Of a stretch of DNA of 64,000 nucleotides, positions 47,408 through 56,440 are shown in pieces. Each line of letters starts with the position of its first letter. Position 1 is the stretch's first letter. Origin of the DNA: Deferribacteres bacterium (GTDB taxonomy: Bacteria; Zhuqueibacterota; Zhuqueibacteria; Zhuqueibacterales; Geothermadaptataceae); NCBI GenBank assembly GCA_020633655.1, contig JACKDF010000011.1, forward strand, positions 62,001 through 126,000, given 5' to 3'. The translations under genes and the position numbers were made by a program. The notes under the pieces are model-generated. The model was not told the origin of the DNA, ran no database searches, and saw only the letters and a program-made list of their open reading frames with translations.

Positions 47408-47896
47408 TTGGCAGTTCGTTTGCGCCTTCGCAGAATGGGTAAGAAAAAGCAACCATTTTACAGAATTGTTGCTATTGATTCACGCGTGAAACGCGATGGA
47501 AGATACTTAGAAAAAATTGGCACATATAATCCTATTAAAGAACCTGCAGAGTTTACTGTCGACTCGGAACGGGCGCTTTATTGGCTTGGTGTTGGAGCTC
47601 AACCTTCAGATACTGTTCGCACTTTGTTGCGCAAAACTGGTGTAATGCTACGTTTTGATATGCTGAAAAACGGTAAAAGTGAAGAAGAAATCGAAAAAGC
47701 GTACAAAAAGTGGTCTGCTCTACAGGATGAGAAACAAAAGCGCCTCGATGCTCAGAAAGTTCAATTAGCTAAAGCAAAAGCTAATGAGAAAAAAGCAGAG
47801 CCTGTTATTGAGGATGAACAAACTGTAGTAGATGAACCTGATGTAGTCCCAGAAGAGAATACTGAAGCAAAACCTGCTGAGGATTCTGTGGAATAG
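47408..47896 (+). CDS. rpsP: 30S ribosomal protein bS16 with long C-terminal extension
   Basis: A TTG start follows GGAGG by 7 bases and yields the typical MAVRLRLRRMGKKKQPFYRI N terminus. The conserved core (VAIDSRVKRDGRYLEKIGTY, ALYWLGVGAQPSDTVRTLL) ends near residue 85. The remaining ~75 residues are a Lys/Glu-rich tail, making the protein 162 residues against ~80-90 in E. coli. Such tails are common in the FCB group. It belongs to the ffh-rplS operon. Confidence 0.97.
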   Translation: MAVRLRLRRMGKKKQPFYRIVAIDSRVKRDGRYLEKIGTYNPIKEPAEFTVDSERALYWLGVGAQPSDTVRTLLRKTGVMLRFDMLKNGKSEEEIEKAYKKWSALQDEKQKRLDAQKVQLAKAKANEKKAEPVIEDEQTVVDEPDVVPEENTEAKPAEDSVE

Positions 47897-48034
47897 CACT
47901 TTAGTCGTTTTTTGAATCAAAGTAAAGCTTCACGCGAACCAAGAATAACAGCGAATTATCTCCAATCGAAATTTTATATTGTTCAACTGTTAAATAACCG
48001 CTTAATCGGAACTGGTTAAAAAGGGTGGTAGAAT

Positions 48035-48265
48035 ATGAAAGAATTTCTACTGTTTATCGTGAAGCACCTTGTTGATAATCCTGAAGCCGTAATCGTGAAT
48101 GAAATCGATGGTGAACGCACAGTTGTATACGAACTTCGCGTTGGGCCGGGGGATATGGGGAAGGTGATTGGCAAACGTGGACAAACAGCAAAATCGATTC
48201 GTACTCTTTTGGCGGCTGCATCAGCAAAAACCGGAAAACGTGCTGTTCTAGAAATTTTAGAGTAA
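48035..48265 (+). CDS. khpA: KhpA-type KH-domain RNA-binding protein
   Basis: The 76-residue single KH domain has a GxxG loop in GKVIGKRGQTAKSIR. Its position between rpsP and rimM is the usual one for KhpA (YlqC). It is known to pair with KhpB/Jag and bind many RNAs, affecting cell-envelope functions. AGGGTGG precedes the start. A 138-bp gap separates it from rpsP without visible terminator. Confidence 0.93.
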   Translation: MKEFLLFIVKHLVDNPEAVIVNEIDGERTVVYELRVGPGDMGKVIGKRGQTAKSIRTLLAAASAKTGKRAVLEILE

Positions 48266-48332
48266 AATGCGCTTTGGTGGTTGCGAAAGAATTTAGAAAT
48301 CGATTTTAAGTGTAATCATTGTTGGTTGTTCT

Positions 48333-48869
48333 ATGCAAAATTCGTATGAAGAATTAAGGATCGTTATAGGAAAAATTTTAAAGCCACATGGTATTCAGGG
48401 GGCTGTAAAAGTTTTACCAATGACTGATGATCCGAATCGCTTTCAATTGCTCGATAGAGTGGTTGTACGAGATTCTTACACACAAAAAGTGGTTGAGCTC
48501 AGCATCGAAGATGTCAATATACAAGCCGACAGTTTATTTATTAAATTTGTTGATGTCAACGATCGAAATAGCGCTGAAAAATTGCGAGATAATGAACTTC
48601 TAATCTTGCGAAACGAGTGTCTCCCTCTTGAAGATGGTGTACATTATATCTTTGACTTGGAAGGTTTGAATGTCGAAGATACAAATGGGCAATGCTTGGG
48701 CAAGATTGATCAGGTTTTGCAATATCCAGCACACGATATATACGTAATGCAATATCACAATACTGAAGTAATGATTCCGGCTGTTTCAGAATTTGTAAAA
48801 AAAATCGAAATTGCGAAGGGTCGGATAATTATCAATACTATGCCTGGTTTATTACCAGATGAAGAATGA
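48333..48869 (+). CDS. rimM: Ribosome maturation factor RimM
   Basis: This 178-residue protein has the RimM N-terminal barrel (IGKILKPHGIQGAVKVLPMTDDP) and the PRC-barrel C-terminal domain (YIFDLEGLNVEDTNGQ, AHDIYVMQY, MIPAVSEFVKKI). It assists maturation of the 30S head and binds uS19. Its stop overlaps the trmD start by 4 bp (ATGA), so translation is probably coupled. Confidence 0.96.
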   Translation: MQNSYEELRIVIGKILKPHGIQGAVKVLPMTDDPNRFQLLDRVVVRDSYTQKVVELSIEDVNIQADSLFIKFVDVNDRNSAEKLRDNELLILRNECLPLEDGVHYIFDLEGLNVEDTNGQCLGKIDQVLQYPAHDIYVMQYHNTEVMIPAVSEFVKKIEIAKGRIIINTMPGLLPDEE

Positions 48870-49546
48870 ATTTTCACATTATTTCCGCGTTTCCAGGAGT
48901 ATTTGAAAACTTTTTAAATGAGAGTATAATCAAACGTGCAAGCCAAATTGGTGCATTTCGGTATTATTTGCATGATTTGAGAGATTATTCGACAGATAAG
49001 CATAAAACAGTCGATGATTATGCGTTTGGTGGTGGTCCGGGGATGATTTTAAAACCTGAACCCATTTTTTATGCTGTTGAAGACATAATTAGTCGATTTG
49101 AAATTGATGACCCACGTATTATTCTCACCAGCGCCATGGGAAGAATACTCGATCAAACGTACGTCAATGAAGTTGCATCGAATGTTAGCTGTACGTTGAT
49201 CATAATTTGTGGTCATTACAAGGGTATAGATGAGCGAGTCCGGCAATACCTCGCTACTGAAGAAATTTCCATTGGGAATTATATTTTAACTGGTGGCGAA
49301 TTGCCTGCATTAATTTTAGTTGATTCAATAGTGCGATTATTACCCGGTGTTCTTGGTGATTTTGATTCAGCAACGAGTGATTCCTTTCAATCTGATTTAT
49401 TGGATTGTGCTTATTATACTCGACCACAAAATTTTCGTGATCTAACCGTACCTGATATACTGCTTTCAGGGCATCACGAAAAAATTAAAAAGTGGCGTCA
49501 TAAAAGTTCGATAGAAAATACTGGTCGCCAAAATTTGAAAAAGTAA
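48866..49546 (+). CDS. trmD: tRNA (guanine-N1)-methyltransferase TrmD
   Basis: The 226-residue SPOUT enzyme has the expected FPGVFENFLNESIIKRA start, DDYAFGGGPGM, ICGHYKGIDERV and GNYILTGGELPALILVDSI with the knot residues that bind S-adenosylmethionine. It methylates G37 of tRNAs and prevents +1 frameshifting. It overlaps rimM by 4 bp and is followed by rplS after 44 bp. Confidence 0.97.
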   Translation: MNFHIISAFPGVFENFLNESIIKRASQIGAFRYYLHDLRDYSTDKHKTVDDYAFGGGPGMILKPEPIFYAVEDIISRFEIDDPRIILTSAMGRILDQTYVNEVASNVSCTLIIICGHYKGIDERVRQYLATEEISIGNYILTGGELPALILVDSIVRLLPGVLGDFDSATSDSFQSDLLDCAYYTRPQNFRDLTVPDILLSGHHEKIKKWRHKSSIENTGRQNLKK

Positions 49547-49590
49547 AAAATATATAGAGAATTTTAGTTGTTATCCTGGAGGATTTTCCA

Positions 49591-49932
49591 ATGAGTCGTA
49601 TTGATGCCATAACCGCATCTCAATTAAAAATTGAATTGCCAAATTTTGGCCCTGGTGATACGGTTTCCGTTCACTATAAGGTTAAAGAAGGCGAAAAAGA
49701 ACGTATCCAGATTTTTAAAGGTGTCGTAATTAAACGAAAAGGTGGCGGTATTCATGAAACCTTTACAGTACGCAAAGTTTCGAACGGTATCGGCGTCGAA
49801 CGAATTTTCCCCTTGCATTCCCCGAATATTGCTCAAATTGATCACGAACGTCGTGGAAAGGTGAGAAGAGCAAAATTGTATTACTTACGTGGATTGAAAG
49901 GGCGTGCAGCCAGAATCACCGAAAAAAAATAA
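49591..49932 (+). CDS. rplS: 50S ribosomal protein bL19
   Basis: This 113-residue protein matches bL19 throughout (FGPGDTVSVHYKVKEGEKER, GVVIKRKGGGIHETFTVRK, GIGVERIFPLHSP, AKLYYLRGLKGRAARI). TGGAGG precedes the ATG. It is the last gene of the ffh operon and is followed by a clear terminator. Confidence 0.98.
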   Translation: MSRIDAITASQLKIELPNFGPGDTVSVHYKVKEGEKERIQIFKGVVIKRKGGGIHETFTVRKVSNGIGVERIFPLHSPNIAQIDHERRGKVRRAKLYYLRGLKGRAARITEKK

Positions 49933-49951
49933 TTATTACCTACTTTATAAG

Positions 49952-49986
49952 AAAGCCACTTCATTTCCGAATGTGGCTTTTTTTAT
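49952..49986 (+). terminator. Rho-independent terminator of the ffh-rplS operon
   Basis: The arms aaagccac and gtggcttt pair perfectly across a 13-base loop and run into a stretch of T, 19 bp after the rplS stop. Confidence 0.88.
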
Positions 49987-50048
49987 TTAATTAATTACAA
50001 TTAGCAATTACCAGAATAGTTTAAGTCCAACGACACTTTATTTAGTGA

Positions 50049-51395
50049 ATGAAGAGGCTGAAAGTGAAACGTCAATTTGCCAAAATTATAACTTCGATTC
50101 CCGGACCCATGAGCCAAAAATTGATGGAAAGAAAATCCCATGCCGTGCCGAATGGAGCAATTACAAATATTCCAGTATTCATTAAAAAAGCGGAAAATTT
50201 TCTTCTGAAAGATGTAGATGGCAATGTTTTTATCGACTTTGGCTCAGGAATCGGTGTGATGAACGTTGGGCATGCAAATGAGATGGTTGTTGAATCTATC
50301 ACTGCACAGGCACAAAAATTTACCCATACATGTTTTCACATGGCAATGTATGAATCCTATATTGAAGTGGCGGAAAGGCTAAATAAATATGCACCCGGAA
50401 GTTCGCCAAAGAAAACATATCTCGTGAATAGTGGCGCGGAAGCGATTGAGAATGCAGTTAAAATTGCCCGGCGATTCACAGGGAAGAGTGCTATTGTTGC
50501 CTTTGAACATGCTTTTCATGGCCGTACTTTGTTAGGTCTAACACTTACTGGAAAAGTATCACCTTATCGTGAGGGATTCGGCCCCATGGCTCCAGAGGTT
50601 TACCATTTGCCTTTTCCTGGTAAGGCTCGAAAACCAATGAATGTAGATACAAATCCAATGCAATACAATGCTGATTTCATCACTGAGCAGTTGAAAACCG
50701 TCGTACCGACTTCAAGTATCGCGGCATTTATTATCGAGCCGGTACTCGGTGAGGGTGGTATCCTACCTTTTGATAAAACCTATCTCAACGCATTGGTAGA
50801 ATTTGCTCGGGCGAATAACATTCTTCTTATTGCTGATGAAATTCAAACAGGTTGGGGACGAACAGGACATCTTTTTGCCATGGAACACTTTGACCACGAA
50901 CCTGACATTCTGGTATCTGCGAAGTCGATCGCAGGTGGAATGCCACTGAGTGCAGTTGTTGGTAAAGCAGAGATCATGGATTCTGTTCAACCAGCGGGAA
51001 TTGGAAGCACATACAGCGGTAATCCAGTCGCCTGTGCCGCCGCCATTGCCAGCATCGATTTTATTGTTGAAAACGATCTGCCTAAAAAAGCAAACCACAT
51101 AGGTAACGTCACACGAGAACGGTTGAATCAGCTAGTTGAAAAATATGAATTTGTATCTGAAGTACGCGGTCTGGGGGCGATGAATGGCGTTGAATTTGTG
51201 GTTGATAAAGTGGGATATAAACCAGCTCCGGATAGTGCGAAGCGCATTCAAAAAATATGCTACGAAAACGGTCTGATTGTACTCAAAGCCGGTTCTCACA
51301 GTCACGTTATGCGTATGTTACCCCCTTTGACAATATCCGAAGCTGCTTTGAATGAAGGATTGGATATTTTTATTTCGGCCGTGGAAAATCTTTGA
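50049..51395 (+). CDS. Class III pyridoxal-phosphate aminotransferase, 4-aminobutyrate aminotransferase-like
   Basis: This 448-residue fold-type I aminotransferase shows the PLP phosphate site (YLVNSGAEAIENAVKIARRF), FEHAFHGRTLLGLTLTGK, the LIADEIQTGWGRTG aspartate loop and the Schiff-base lysine K292 in DILVSAKSIAGGMP. Sequence feel and length are those of GabT/4-aminobutyrate or acetylornithine-type enzymes; 4-aminobutyrate or another omega-amine is most likely. It converges on the Calvin operon with only 5 bp between stops, so there is no room for a long 3' region and antisense overlap is probable. Confidence 0.88.
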   Translation: MKRLKVKRQFAKIITSIPGPMSQKLMERKSHAVPNGAITNIPVFIKKAENFLLKDVDGNVFIDFGSGIGVMNVGHANEMVVESITAQAQKFTHTCFHMAMYESYIEVAERLNKYAPGSSPKKTYLVNSGAEAIENAVKIARRFTGKSAIVAFEHAFHGRTLLGLTLTGKVSPYREGFGPMAPEVYHLPFPGKARKPMNVDTNPMQYNADFITEQLKTVVPTSSIAAFIIEPVLGEGGILPFDKTYLNALVEFARANNILLIADEIQTGWGRTGHLFAMEHFDHEPDILVSAKSIAGGMPLSAVVGKAEIMDSVQPAGIGSTYSGNPVACAAAIASIDFIVENDLPKKANHIGNVTRERLNQLVEKYEFVSEVRGLGAMNGVEFVVDKVGYKPAPDSAKRIQKICYENGLIVLKAGSHSHVMRMLPPLTISEAALNEGLDIFISAVENL

Positions 51396-51400
51396 TCAGA

Positions 51401-52264
51401 CTACTTTTTTATTAAATCCTGAATAATTGGAGTTACGATTAGTTCCATCGCTAATCCCATCTTGGGTCCGGGAACGACGATGGTATTTCTCCGGGAAATA
51501 AACGAGCCCTCAAGCATCAGTTTTAAATAGGTCAGGTCGATATCGTATTCTTTGATTATTTCCTTTTTAATACGAATCACTACCAGGCTCTCATCAGCCG
51601 AAGGCACATCCCGGGCGATGAACGGATTCGATGTATCAACTGTTGGAATGCGTTGGAAATTAATGTCGGTCCGAGAAAATTGTGGTGTAATGAAATCGAC
51701 GTAATCATCCATGCGTGTCTTAATTGTATTAACAACCTCCTCTGCGGTGTATCCTCTGTGTGAAATATCTCGTTGTATCTTTTGAATCCATTCGAGATTT
51801 ATGATTGGAACGACGCCAATCAATAAATCCACAAAAGGTACGACTTCTTCAACGCCACCGTGCAAACCCTCATAAAATAACATATCATATTCCGGCTTGA
51901 TCTCTTCCCATGGTGTAAATTGTCCAGGTTTGAGCTCAGGCCAGGCAGCGGCTTCCGCATCGGAATGCAAATAAAAACGTCTTTTCCCACTCCCGGTACT
52001 CTTGAAGGTTTTAAAAAGTTGAGCCAGCTCATCAATAAGGTTGGCATTTTTGCTAAAGTGACTGCAGTATTTACCGACCTTGATCGCTTGGGCAACCCGT
52101 TCTTTCATTTCTTTTCTGTCGTATCGATGAAAACTATCTCCTTCGATAAAAACTGCTTTGATATTTTCTCTTAACATGACATGACCAAACGCAGTTTTTA
52201 CCGTTGTCGTTCCTGCTCCCGATGAACCGGTAATTGCTACAACAGGGTATTTATTTTTATCCAT
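51401..52264 (-). CDS. cbbP: Phosphoribulokinase (bacterial type)
   Basis: This 287-residue kinase opens with YPVVAITGSSGAGTTTVKTA, the P-loop of the short bacterial (octameric-type) phosphoribulokinase. EGDSFHRYDRKEMKER, FYEGLHGG, the NLEWIQKIQRD and RMDDYVDFITPQF segments and FISRRNTIVVPGPKMGLAME are all characteristic. It phosphorylates ribulose 5-phosphate to ribulose 1,5-bisphosphate with ATP, the reaction specific to the Calvin cycle. It is the last gene of the operon, 120 bp after cbbM, with a stem-loop in the gap. Confidence 0.96.
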   Translation of the reverse strand: MDKNKYPVVAITGSSGAGTTTVKTAFGHVMLRENIKAVFIEGDSFHRYDRKEMKERVAQAIKVGKYCSHFSKNANLIDELAQLFKTFKSTGSGKRRFYLHSDAEAAAWPELKPGQFTPWEEIKPEYDMLFYEGLHGGVEEVVPFVDLLIGVVPIINLEWIQKIQRDISHRGYTAEEVVNTIKTRMDDYVDFITPQFSRTDINFQRIPTVDTSNPFIARDVPSADESLVVIRIKKEIIKEYDIDLTYLKLMLEGSFISRRNTIVVPGPKMGLAMELIVTPIIQDLIKK

Positions 52265-52320
52265 GTTTGGATCCTATCGCTTACGAATTTTAACTTAGTT
52301 CATTGAATGTTGACTTTTAC

Positions 52321-52371
52321 AGGCTGTAAATTGACAGATGTGTAATGAAAAATTTTGAAAATTTACAGCCT
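52321..52371 (-). promoter_or_regulatory. Stem-loop between cbbM and cbbP
   Basis: Perfect 12-bp arms aggctgtaaatt (52321-52332) and aatttacagcct (52360-52371) lie in the only long gap of the operon. No T run follows on the minus strand, so it may act in mRNA processing or partial termination, allowing more RuBisCO than kinase to be made. Confidence 0.5.
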
Positions 52372-52384
52372 AATTCTTGAAAGA

Positions 52385-53782
52385 TTAGATCCCTAATTTC
52401 TCCCTCCAGCCAGGATAAATCGCATCTGCATCTTTTGGGAAGGATTCGAATGCTCGAGCAAAGGCTTTGTGTTCTTTTGCAAATTCGAAAACATCGGCAC
52501 CTTGTTTCCAGCACTGCTCCGCCTGACGCATGGAGTTGGCACCTTCGACCGGACCATCAATGTGTCCATAAGAACCACCGCCTGCAGTCATGATGACATT
52601 GGAATGTCCCATATTTTTAAAGAATCCTCCAACTCGTAACGCATTCATCCCGCCGGAAATAATCGGTGTGGTTGGATTCATGCCCAGCCAATCCTGTCTA
52701 AACACAACCCCGTCCGCTCGATCCTGTTCAATCATGAAGGCAATAATCTTGTCGCTTTTATCCCCTTCCATTTTGCCATAGCTCATCGTTCCCACATGAA
52801 TTCCGGAGGCTCCTTGCAGTCGCGCCATTTTTGATAAAACGAAAGCTGAATATCCCCTGTTCGCAGAGGGGGAGGTAATGGCGCCATGACCGGCGCGGTG
52901 GTAGTGCAAAAATTGGTTAGGAAAATACCGTCGTGCTGTTGCAATTGCCGTTGGGCCTCCAACATATCCATCGATAAGAAATGCAACATGACTGGCAAAT
53001 TCACCGAATGCATCGAGAATATATTCTCCCCGGGCTATAATTTCAAAAGGATCATCAGCGGTTATATTTGCTGAGAATAATTTAGCTTTCCCTGTTTTAT
53101 CTTGTGCTCGTTTCATCGCATCCACAACGAGGGGGATAGTTGCCTTCATCGGTGCGAAAACCTGATTTCCCTGCGGCTCGTCATTTTTGATGAAATCGCC
53201 TCCGAGCCAGAAATCGTAGGCTGCATCAGCGAATGGTTTTGCCTGCAAGCCAAGTTTGGGTTTAATTATCGTGCCAACAATAAATCCGCCGTCAACTACC
53301 GGTCGACCCAGCACTCGCCACAAATCAGCAATGCCTTTTGATGGACCGTCGAACAGGGCTAAATATTTAGGCGGGATATAAAAATCCAGCATTTTTGCGT
53401 AAGCGATATCACCCATACCCTGGTTGTTTCCGATAGCGAGCGTAAGAAAGGAAACGATCATCGCCCGCCCGTCGGTGATGTTGCGGTCGAATAGCTCAAT
53501 CGGATAGGCGATGCGCATTTCTTCGGCTTCCGGATTCACAGCATAGACGATGGCATCTACGGTTTTTGTAAAATCATCCGTTGTGCTTACGTCAACATTT
53601 GTACCTGTCGATGATTCCGCGGCGAAGTGTGCTGCAGCGGCTAAATAATCTTTTTGCGATTTTGGATTTGAATAATGATCTGGACTCGGTTTCATCTTGT
53701 AGTAAGTCAGGACATGATTGCCGCCGGAAATGAGGTGCTCTTCTTGCAACTCAAGATTTGTATACCTTGAAGATTGGTCCAT
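52385..53782 (-). CDS. cbbM: Ribulose-1,5-bisphosphate carboxylase/oxygenase, form II
   Basis: The 465-residue protein follows R. rubrum CbbM closely from MDQSSRY to YPGWREKLGI, as far as I recall that sequence. Catalytic residues are intact: TIIKPKLGL (K174, K176), the carbamylated lysine with metal ligands in GGDFIKNDEP (K199, D201, E202), HYHRAGHGA (H295), loop 6 YGKMEG (K337), ISGGMNAL and TAGGGSYGH. An insertion of about 8 residues near 33-43 (SPDHYSNPKSQ region) shifts numbering by +8 relative to R. rubrum. Form II enzymes are L2-type, need no small subunit, and suit high CO2 and low O2. AAGGGTGG precedes the start; glpX ends 21 bp upstream. Confidence 0.97.
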   Translation of the reverse strand: MDQSSRYTNLELQEEHLISGGNHVLTYYKMKPSPDHYSNPKSQKDYLAAAAHFAAESSTGTNVDVSTTDDFTKTVDAIVYAVNPEAEEMRIAYPIELFDRNITDGRAMIVSFLTLAIGNNQGMGDIAYAKMLDFYIPPKYLALFDGPSKGIADLWRVLGRPVVDGGFIVGTIIKPKLGLQAKPFADAAYDFWLGGDFIKNDEPQGNQVFAPMKATIPLVVDAMKRAQDKTGKAKLFSANITADDPFEIIARGEYILDAFGEFASHVAFLIDGYVGGPTAIATARRYFPNQFLHYHRAGHGAITSPSANRGYSAFVLSKMARLQGASGIHVGTMSYGKMEGDKSDKIIAFMIEQDRADGVVFRQDWLGMNPTTPIISGGMNALRVGGFFKNMGHSNVIMTAGGGSYGHIDGPVEGANSMRQAEQCWKQGADVFEFAKEHKAFARAFESFPKDADAIYPGWREKLGI

Positions 53783-53803
53783 GATTCCACCCTTTTGCTA
53801 ATG

Positions 53804-54796
53804 TTAATGTTGTTTCATTGCATTGATTTTCATCAATTGACCGTGTGCTATATGCGATTCGATATAGCGAATTGTTCCTGTTTCACCCTTCATCATAATG
53901 GAGTGCGTAATTGCATTTTGCCCCGTATACTGTACACCGCGTAATCCGGAAGTTCTGCCAGAAATGCCAGTTGCCGCAAAATAAATATCCTCACTGCGAA
54001 TGAGATCATTAACCGAGTAAATTGTATTGAGATTATAACCACTCTGCAATACAGCGTCCTTTTCCTTTTGCGATTGCGGGGCCAAGCGACACAATATTTC
54101 TCCGCCAATAATTTTAATCGCCGTTGCAGCCAAAACTCCCTCTGGCGTTCCGCCGATGCCCATCATAACATCGACCGTGGATTCATCTGAAACTGCCATA
54201 ATCGCACCGGCGACATCGCCATCGCTGTGCAGTTGGATGCGCGCCCCGGCTTTTCGAATTTCTGTAATGAGTTTTTCATGACGTGGCCGTTCGAGGACGA
54301 ACACCACGAGATCATCTACATCTTTGCTTAATGCCTTCGCTATATTTCGCAGATTCGTTTCGATTGGTGCATTGAGATCGATTACTTCTTTTGCTTTTGG
54401 TCCAACCACTAATTTTTCCATGTAAAAAGCCGGACCTGGATTAAACATCGTGCCGCGTGGTGCAAGCGATACAACCGATATCGCATTTGGTTTTCCGGTT
54501 GCAAGTAGACTCGTGCCTTCAACCGGATCAACTGCAACATCCATCTGCGGGCCTTTTTTTGTCCCCAGTTCTTCGCCATTATAAAGCATTGGCGCCTCAT
54601 CTTTTTCCCCTTCCCCGATGACCACGCGACCATCAATATCCATAGCGTTGAAACTCCAACGCATGGCATCCACGGCCGCGCCATCGCCGGCTTCCTTGTT
54701 TCCTCTACCTAACCAACGGGCAGCTGAAAGTGCTGCTGCCTCTGTAACACGGACTAAATCTAATCCCAAATTTCTTTTGCATGCTTCCTGAGGCAT
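53804..54796 (-). CDS. glpX: Class II fructose-1,6-bisphosphatase (GlpX type)
   Basis: The 330-residue protein has the class II signature: GDGAAVDAMRWSFNAMDIDG, VVIGEGEKDEAPMLYNGE, AVDPVEGTSLLATG (metal-binding) and MGIGGTPEGVLAATAIK. GlpX-type enzymes hydrolyse fructose 1,6-bisphosphate, and some also use sedoheptulose 1,7-bisphosphate. In this operon it would serve regeneration of ribulose 5-phosphate; a dual role is plausible since no separate sedoheptulose bisphosphatase is visible. Spacing is 24 bp from rpe and 21 bp to cbbM. Confidence 0.95.
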   Translation of the reverse strand: MPQEACKRNLGLDLVRVTEAAALSAARWLGRGNKEAGDGAAVDAMRWSFNAMDIDGRVVIGEGEKDEAPMLYNGEELGTKKGPQMDVAVDPVEGTSLLATGKPNAISVVSLAPRGTMFNPGPAFYMEKLVVGPKAKEVIDLNAPIETNLRNIAKALSKDVDDLVVFVLERPRHEKLITEIRKAGARIQLHSDGDVAGAIMAVSDESTVDVMMGIGGTPEGVLAATAIKIIGGEILCRLAPQSQKEKDAVLQSGYNLNTIYSVNDLIRSEDIYFAATGISGRTSGLRGVQYTGQNAITHSIMMKGETGTIRYIESHIAHGQLMKINAMKQH

Positions 54797-54820
54797 TTCA
54801 TCCTCCCTGGGTTTGAATTT

Positions 54821-55501
54821 TTATTGTAACATCTTTTCCCCTGCGGTACGAATATCCTGCATCGCCTTGACGATATCCGGCTTGTTAAAAATTGCACTGC
54901 CTGCTACCAGAGTATCTGCACCGGCAGCAATTACCTGTGCAACCGTTTCTGTATTGATTCCACCATCCACTTCCAATCGTATATTTCTTCCGCTTGCCTC
55001 GATCAAGTTGCGAGCAGCCCGAATTTTATCCAAACTGCGCGGAATGAATGTTTGACCACCAAAACCTGGATTTACCGTCATAATGAGAATTAAATCGAGT
55101 TCATCGATGACATCTTCGAGAGTATTCACGTTGGTGGCGGGATTTAAAGAAACGCCGGCTTTCATTCCACACTGACGAATCGCCTGCAAAGTGCGGTGTA
55201 AGTGCGTGCACACTTCCTGGTGTACCGTGAGTATTCCGGAACCAGCTTCAGCATAGGCTTCAATGTACATATCCGGATTGGAAATCATTAAATGTGTATC
55301 GATGGGAATGTCCACGAAACGCTTGAGGGTGGCAACCATGTTATGGCCGAAAGTTAAATTGGGCACAAAGTGACCGTCCATCACATCGACATGAATGAAA
55401 TCGGCGCCGTTTTTTGCAACCTGATTTACCTGCTCTTCCAGCTTGAGAAGATCAGCAGACAGGATGGATGGTGCCATGTAAATTTGGCGTGGATTTGGCA
55501 T
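54821..55501 (-). CDS. rpe: Ribulose-phosphate 3-epimerase
   Basis: This 226-residue TIM barrel has APSILSADLLKLEEQV, HVDVMDGHFVPNLTFG with metal ligands, VNPGFGGQTFI, EVDGGIN and GADTLVAGSAIF. It interconverts xylulose 5-phosphate and ribulose 5-phosphate, feeding phosphoribulokinase. It is separated by 21 bp from rpiB and 24 bp from glpX, so the whole set is one transcription unit. Confidence 0.96.
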   Translation of the reverse strand: MPNPRQIYMAPSILSADLLKLEEQVNQVAKNGADFIHVDVMDGHFVPNLTFGHNMVATLKRFVDIPIDTHLMISNPDMYIEAYAEAGSGILTVHQEVCTHLHRTLQAIRQCGMKAGVSLNPATNVNTLEDVIDELDLILIMTVNPGFGGQTFIPRSLDKIRAARNLIEASGRNIRLEVDGGINTETVAQVIAAGADTLVAGSAIFNKPDIVKAMQDIRTAGEKMLQ

Positions 55502-55522
55502 TGTTTTCCCTGTTTTAAAGTT

Positions 55523-55969
55523 TTAATCCTGCTCAAAGCTTGCAATTAAATCGACTCTCCTCTGGTGTCGGTCACCTTCAAATTCCGTATCCAACCAAAT
55601 ATCGACCATGTCAAATGCCACTTCCTTTCCCGTTGTGCGGCCACCCATGGCGAGGACATTTGCATTGTTATGGGCACGACTCATACGTGCTGTGTACGCA
55701 TCGTGGCACAACGCAGCACGAATGCCCTTGAATTTGTTGGCAGAGATGGAGATACCTATACCCGTACCACAGAGTATGATACCGCGTTCGCTTTCCTGCT
55801 TTTGCAGAGATCGGGCAACTTTGGCTGCCATTTCCGGATAATCCACAGAGTGGTGCTCAGAATCCGTTCCCATGTCTATAATTTCGATCCCCGGTTTCTT
55901 TTTTAAATAGGCTACAATTTCTTTTTTTAGTTCAAAGCCAGCATGATCTGAAGCGATACTAATTTTCAT
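55523..55969 (-). CDS. rpiB: Ribose-5-phosphate isomerase B
   Basis: This 148-residue RpiB shows IASDHAGFELKKEI at the start, the catalytic cysteine in ILCGTGIGISISANK and the SRAHNNANVLAMGGR active-site segment. It interconverts ribose 5-phosphate and ribulose 5-phosphate. It is the first gene of the Calvin operon; the promoter should be within 55970-56440. No CbbR regulator gene is adjacent. Confidence 0.95.
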   Translation of the reverse strand: MKISIASDHAGFELKKEIVAYLKKKPGIEIIDMGTDSEHHSVDYPEMAAKVARSLQKQESERGIILCGTGIGISISANKFKGIRAALCHDAYTARMSRAHNNANVLAMGGRTTGKEVAFDMVDIWLDTEFEGDRHQRRVDLIASFEQD

Positions 55970-56440
55970 TTATAGTCCTTTGTTAGTTTGTACAGGCCAG
56001 TCAAATATTTTTTCCAATAAAAAACTGAAAGTGAAACCGTTCGCATGATTTTTTCATGTGTTGTCTGCAGAGAGCGATGAGCTGGGATATTCTCTTCCTA
56101 ATTTTAATATTTCTGAATTAAACAGATTAAAATTTCCCGTCAATAAAATTCTATTGCGGCAGGTTCAACACAGTTTCTCATGCCCAATAAAATTAAAAAA
56201 CTACGGAAATTACCCAACAACGAACATTGTTTCTCATTGACAAATTGTTGACTTTTTTGAATGAGCGAAATGCATTATTTGAAATTGATGAGGGTGTTCA
56301 GTGCGAAGTTATGGCAATTTTCAATGGATGTTAAAAATCGAATGGATGAGCATTAACCTTTAATCCACTATTTGCAGGATTTAAACCGCACGATTAAATA
56401 TACTCATCCTTTATCTTCTAAATCAATCCTTATTCACTAC
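55970..56440. other. Intergenic region upstream of the Calvin-cycle operon
   Basis: AT-rich and without a supported gene, it should hold the promoter of the rpiB-cbbP operon (minus strand) and the 3' region of the leucine-rich repeat gene. I could not identify a convincing CbbR site. Confidence 0.4.
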
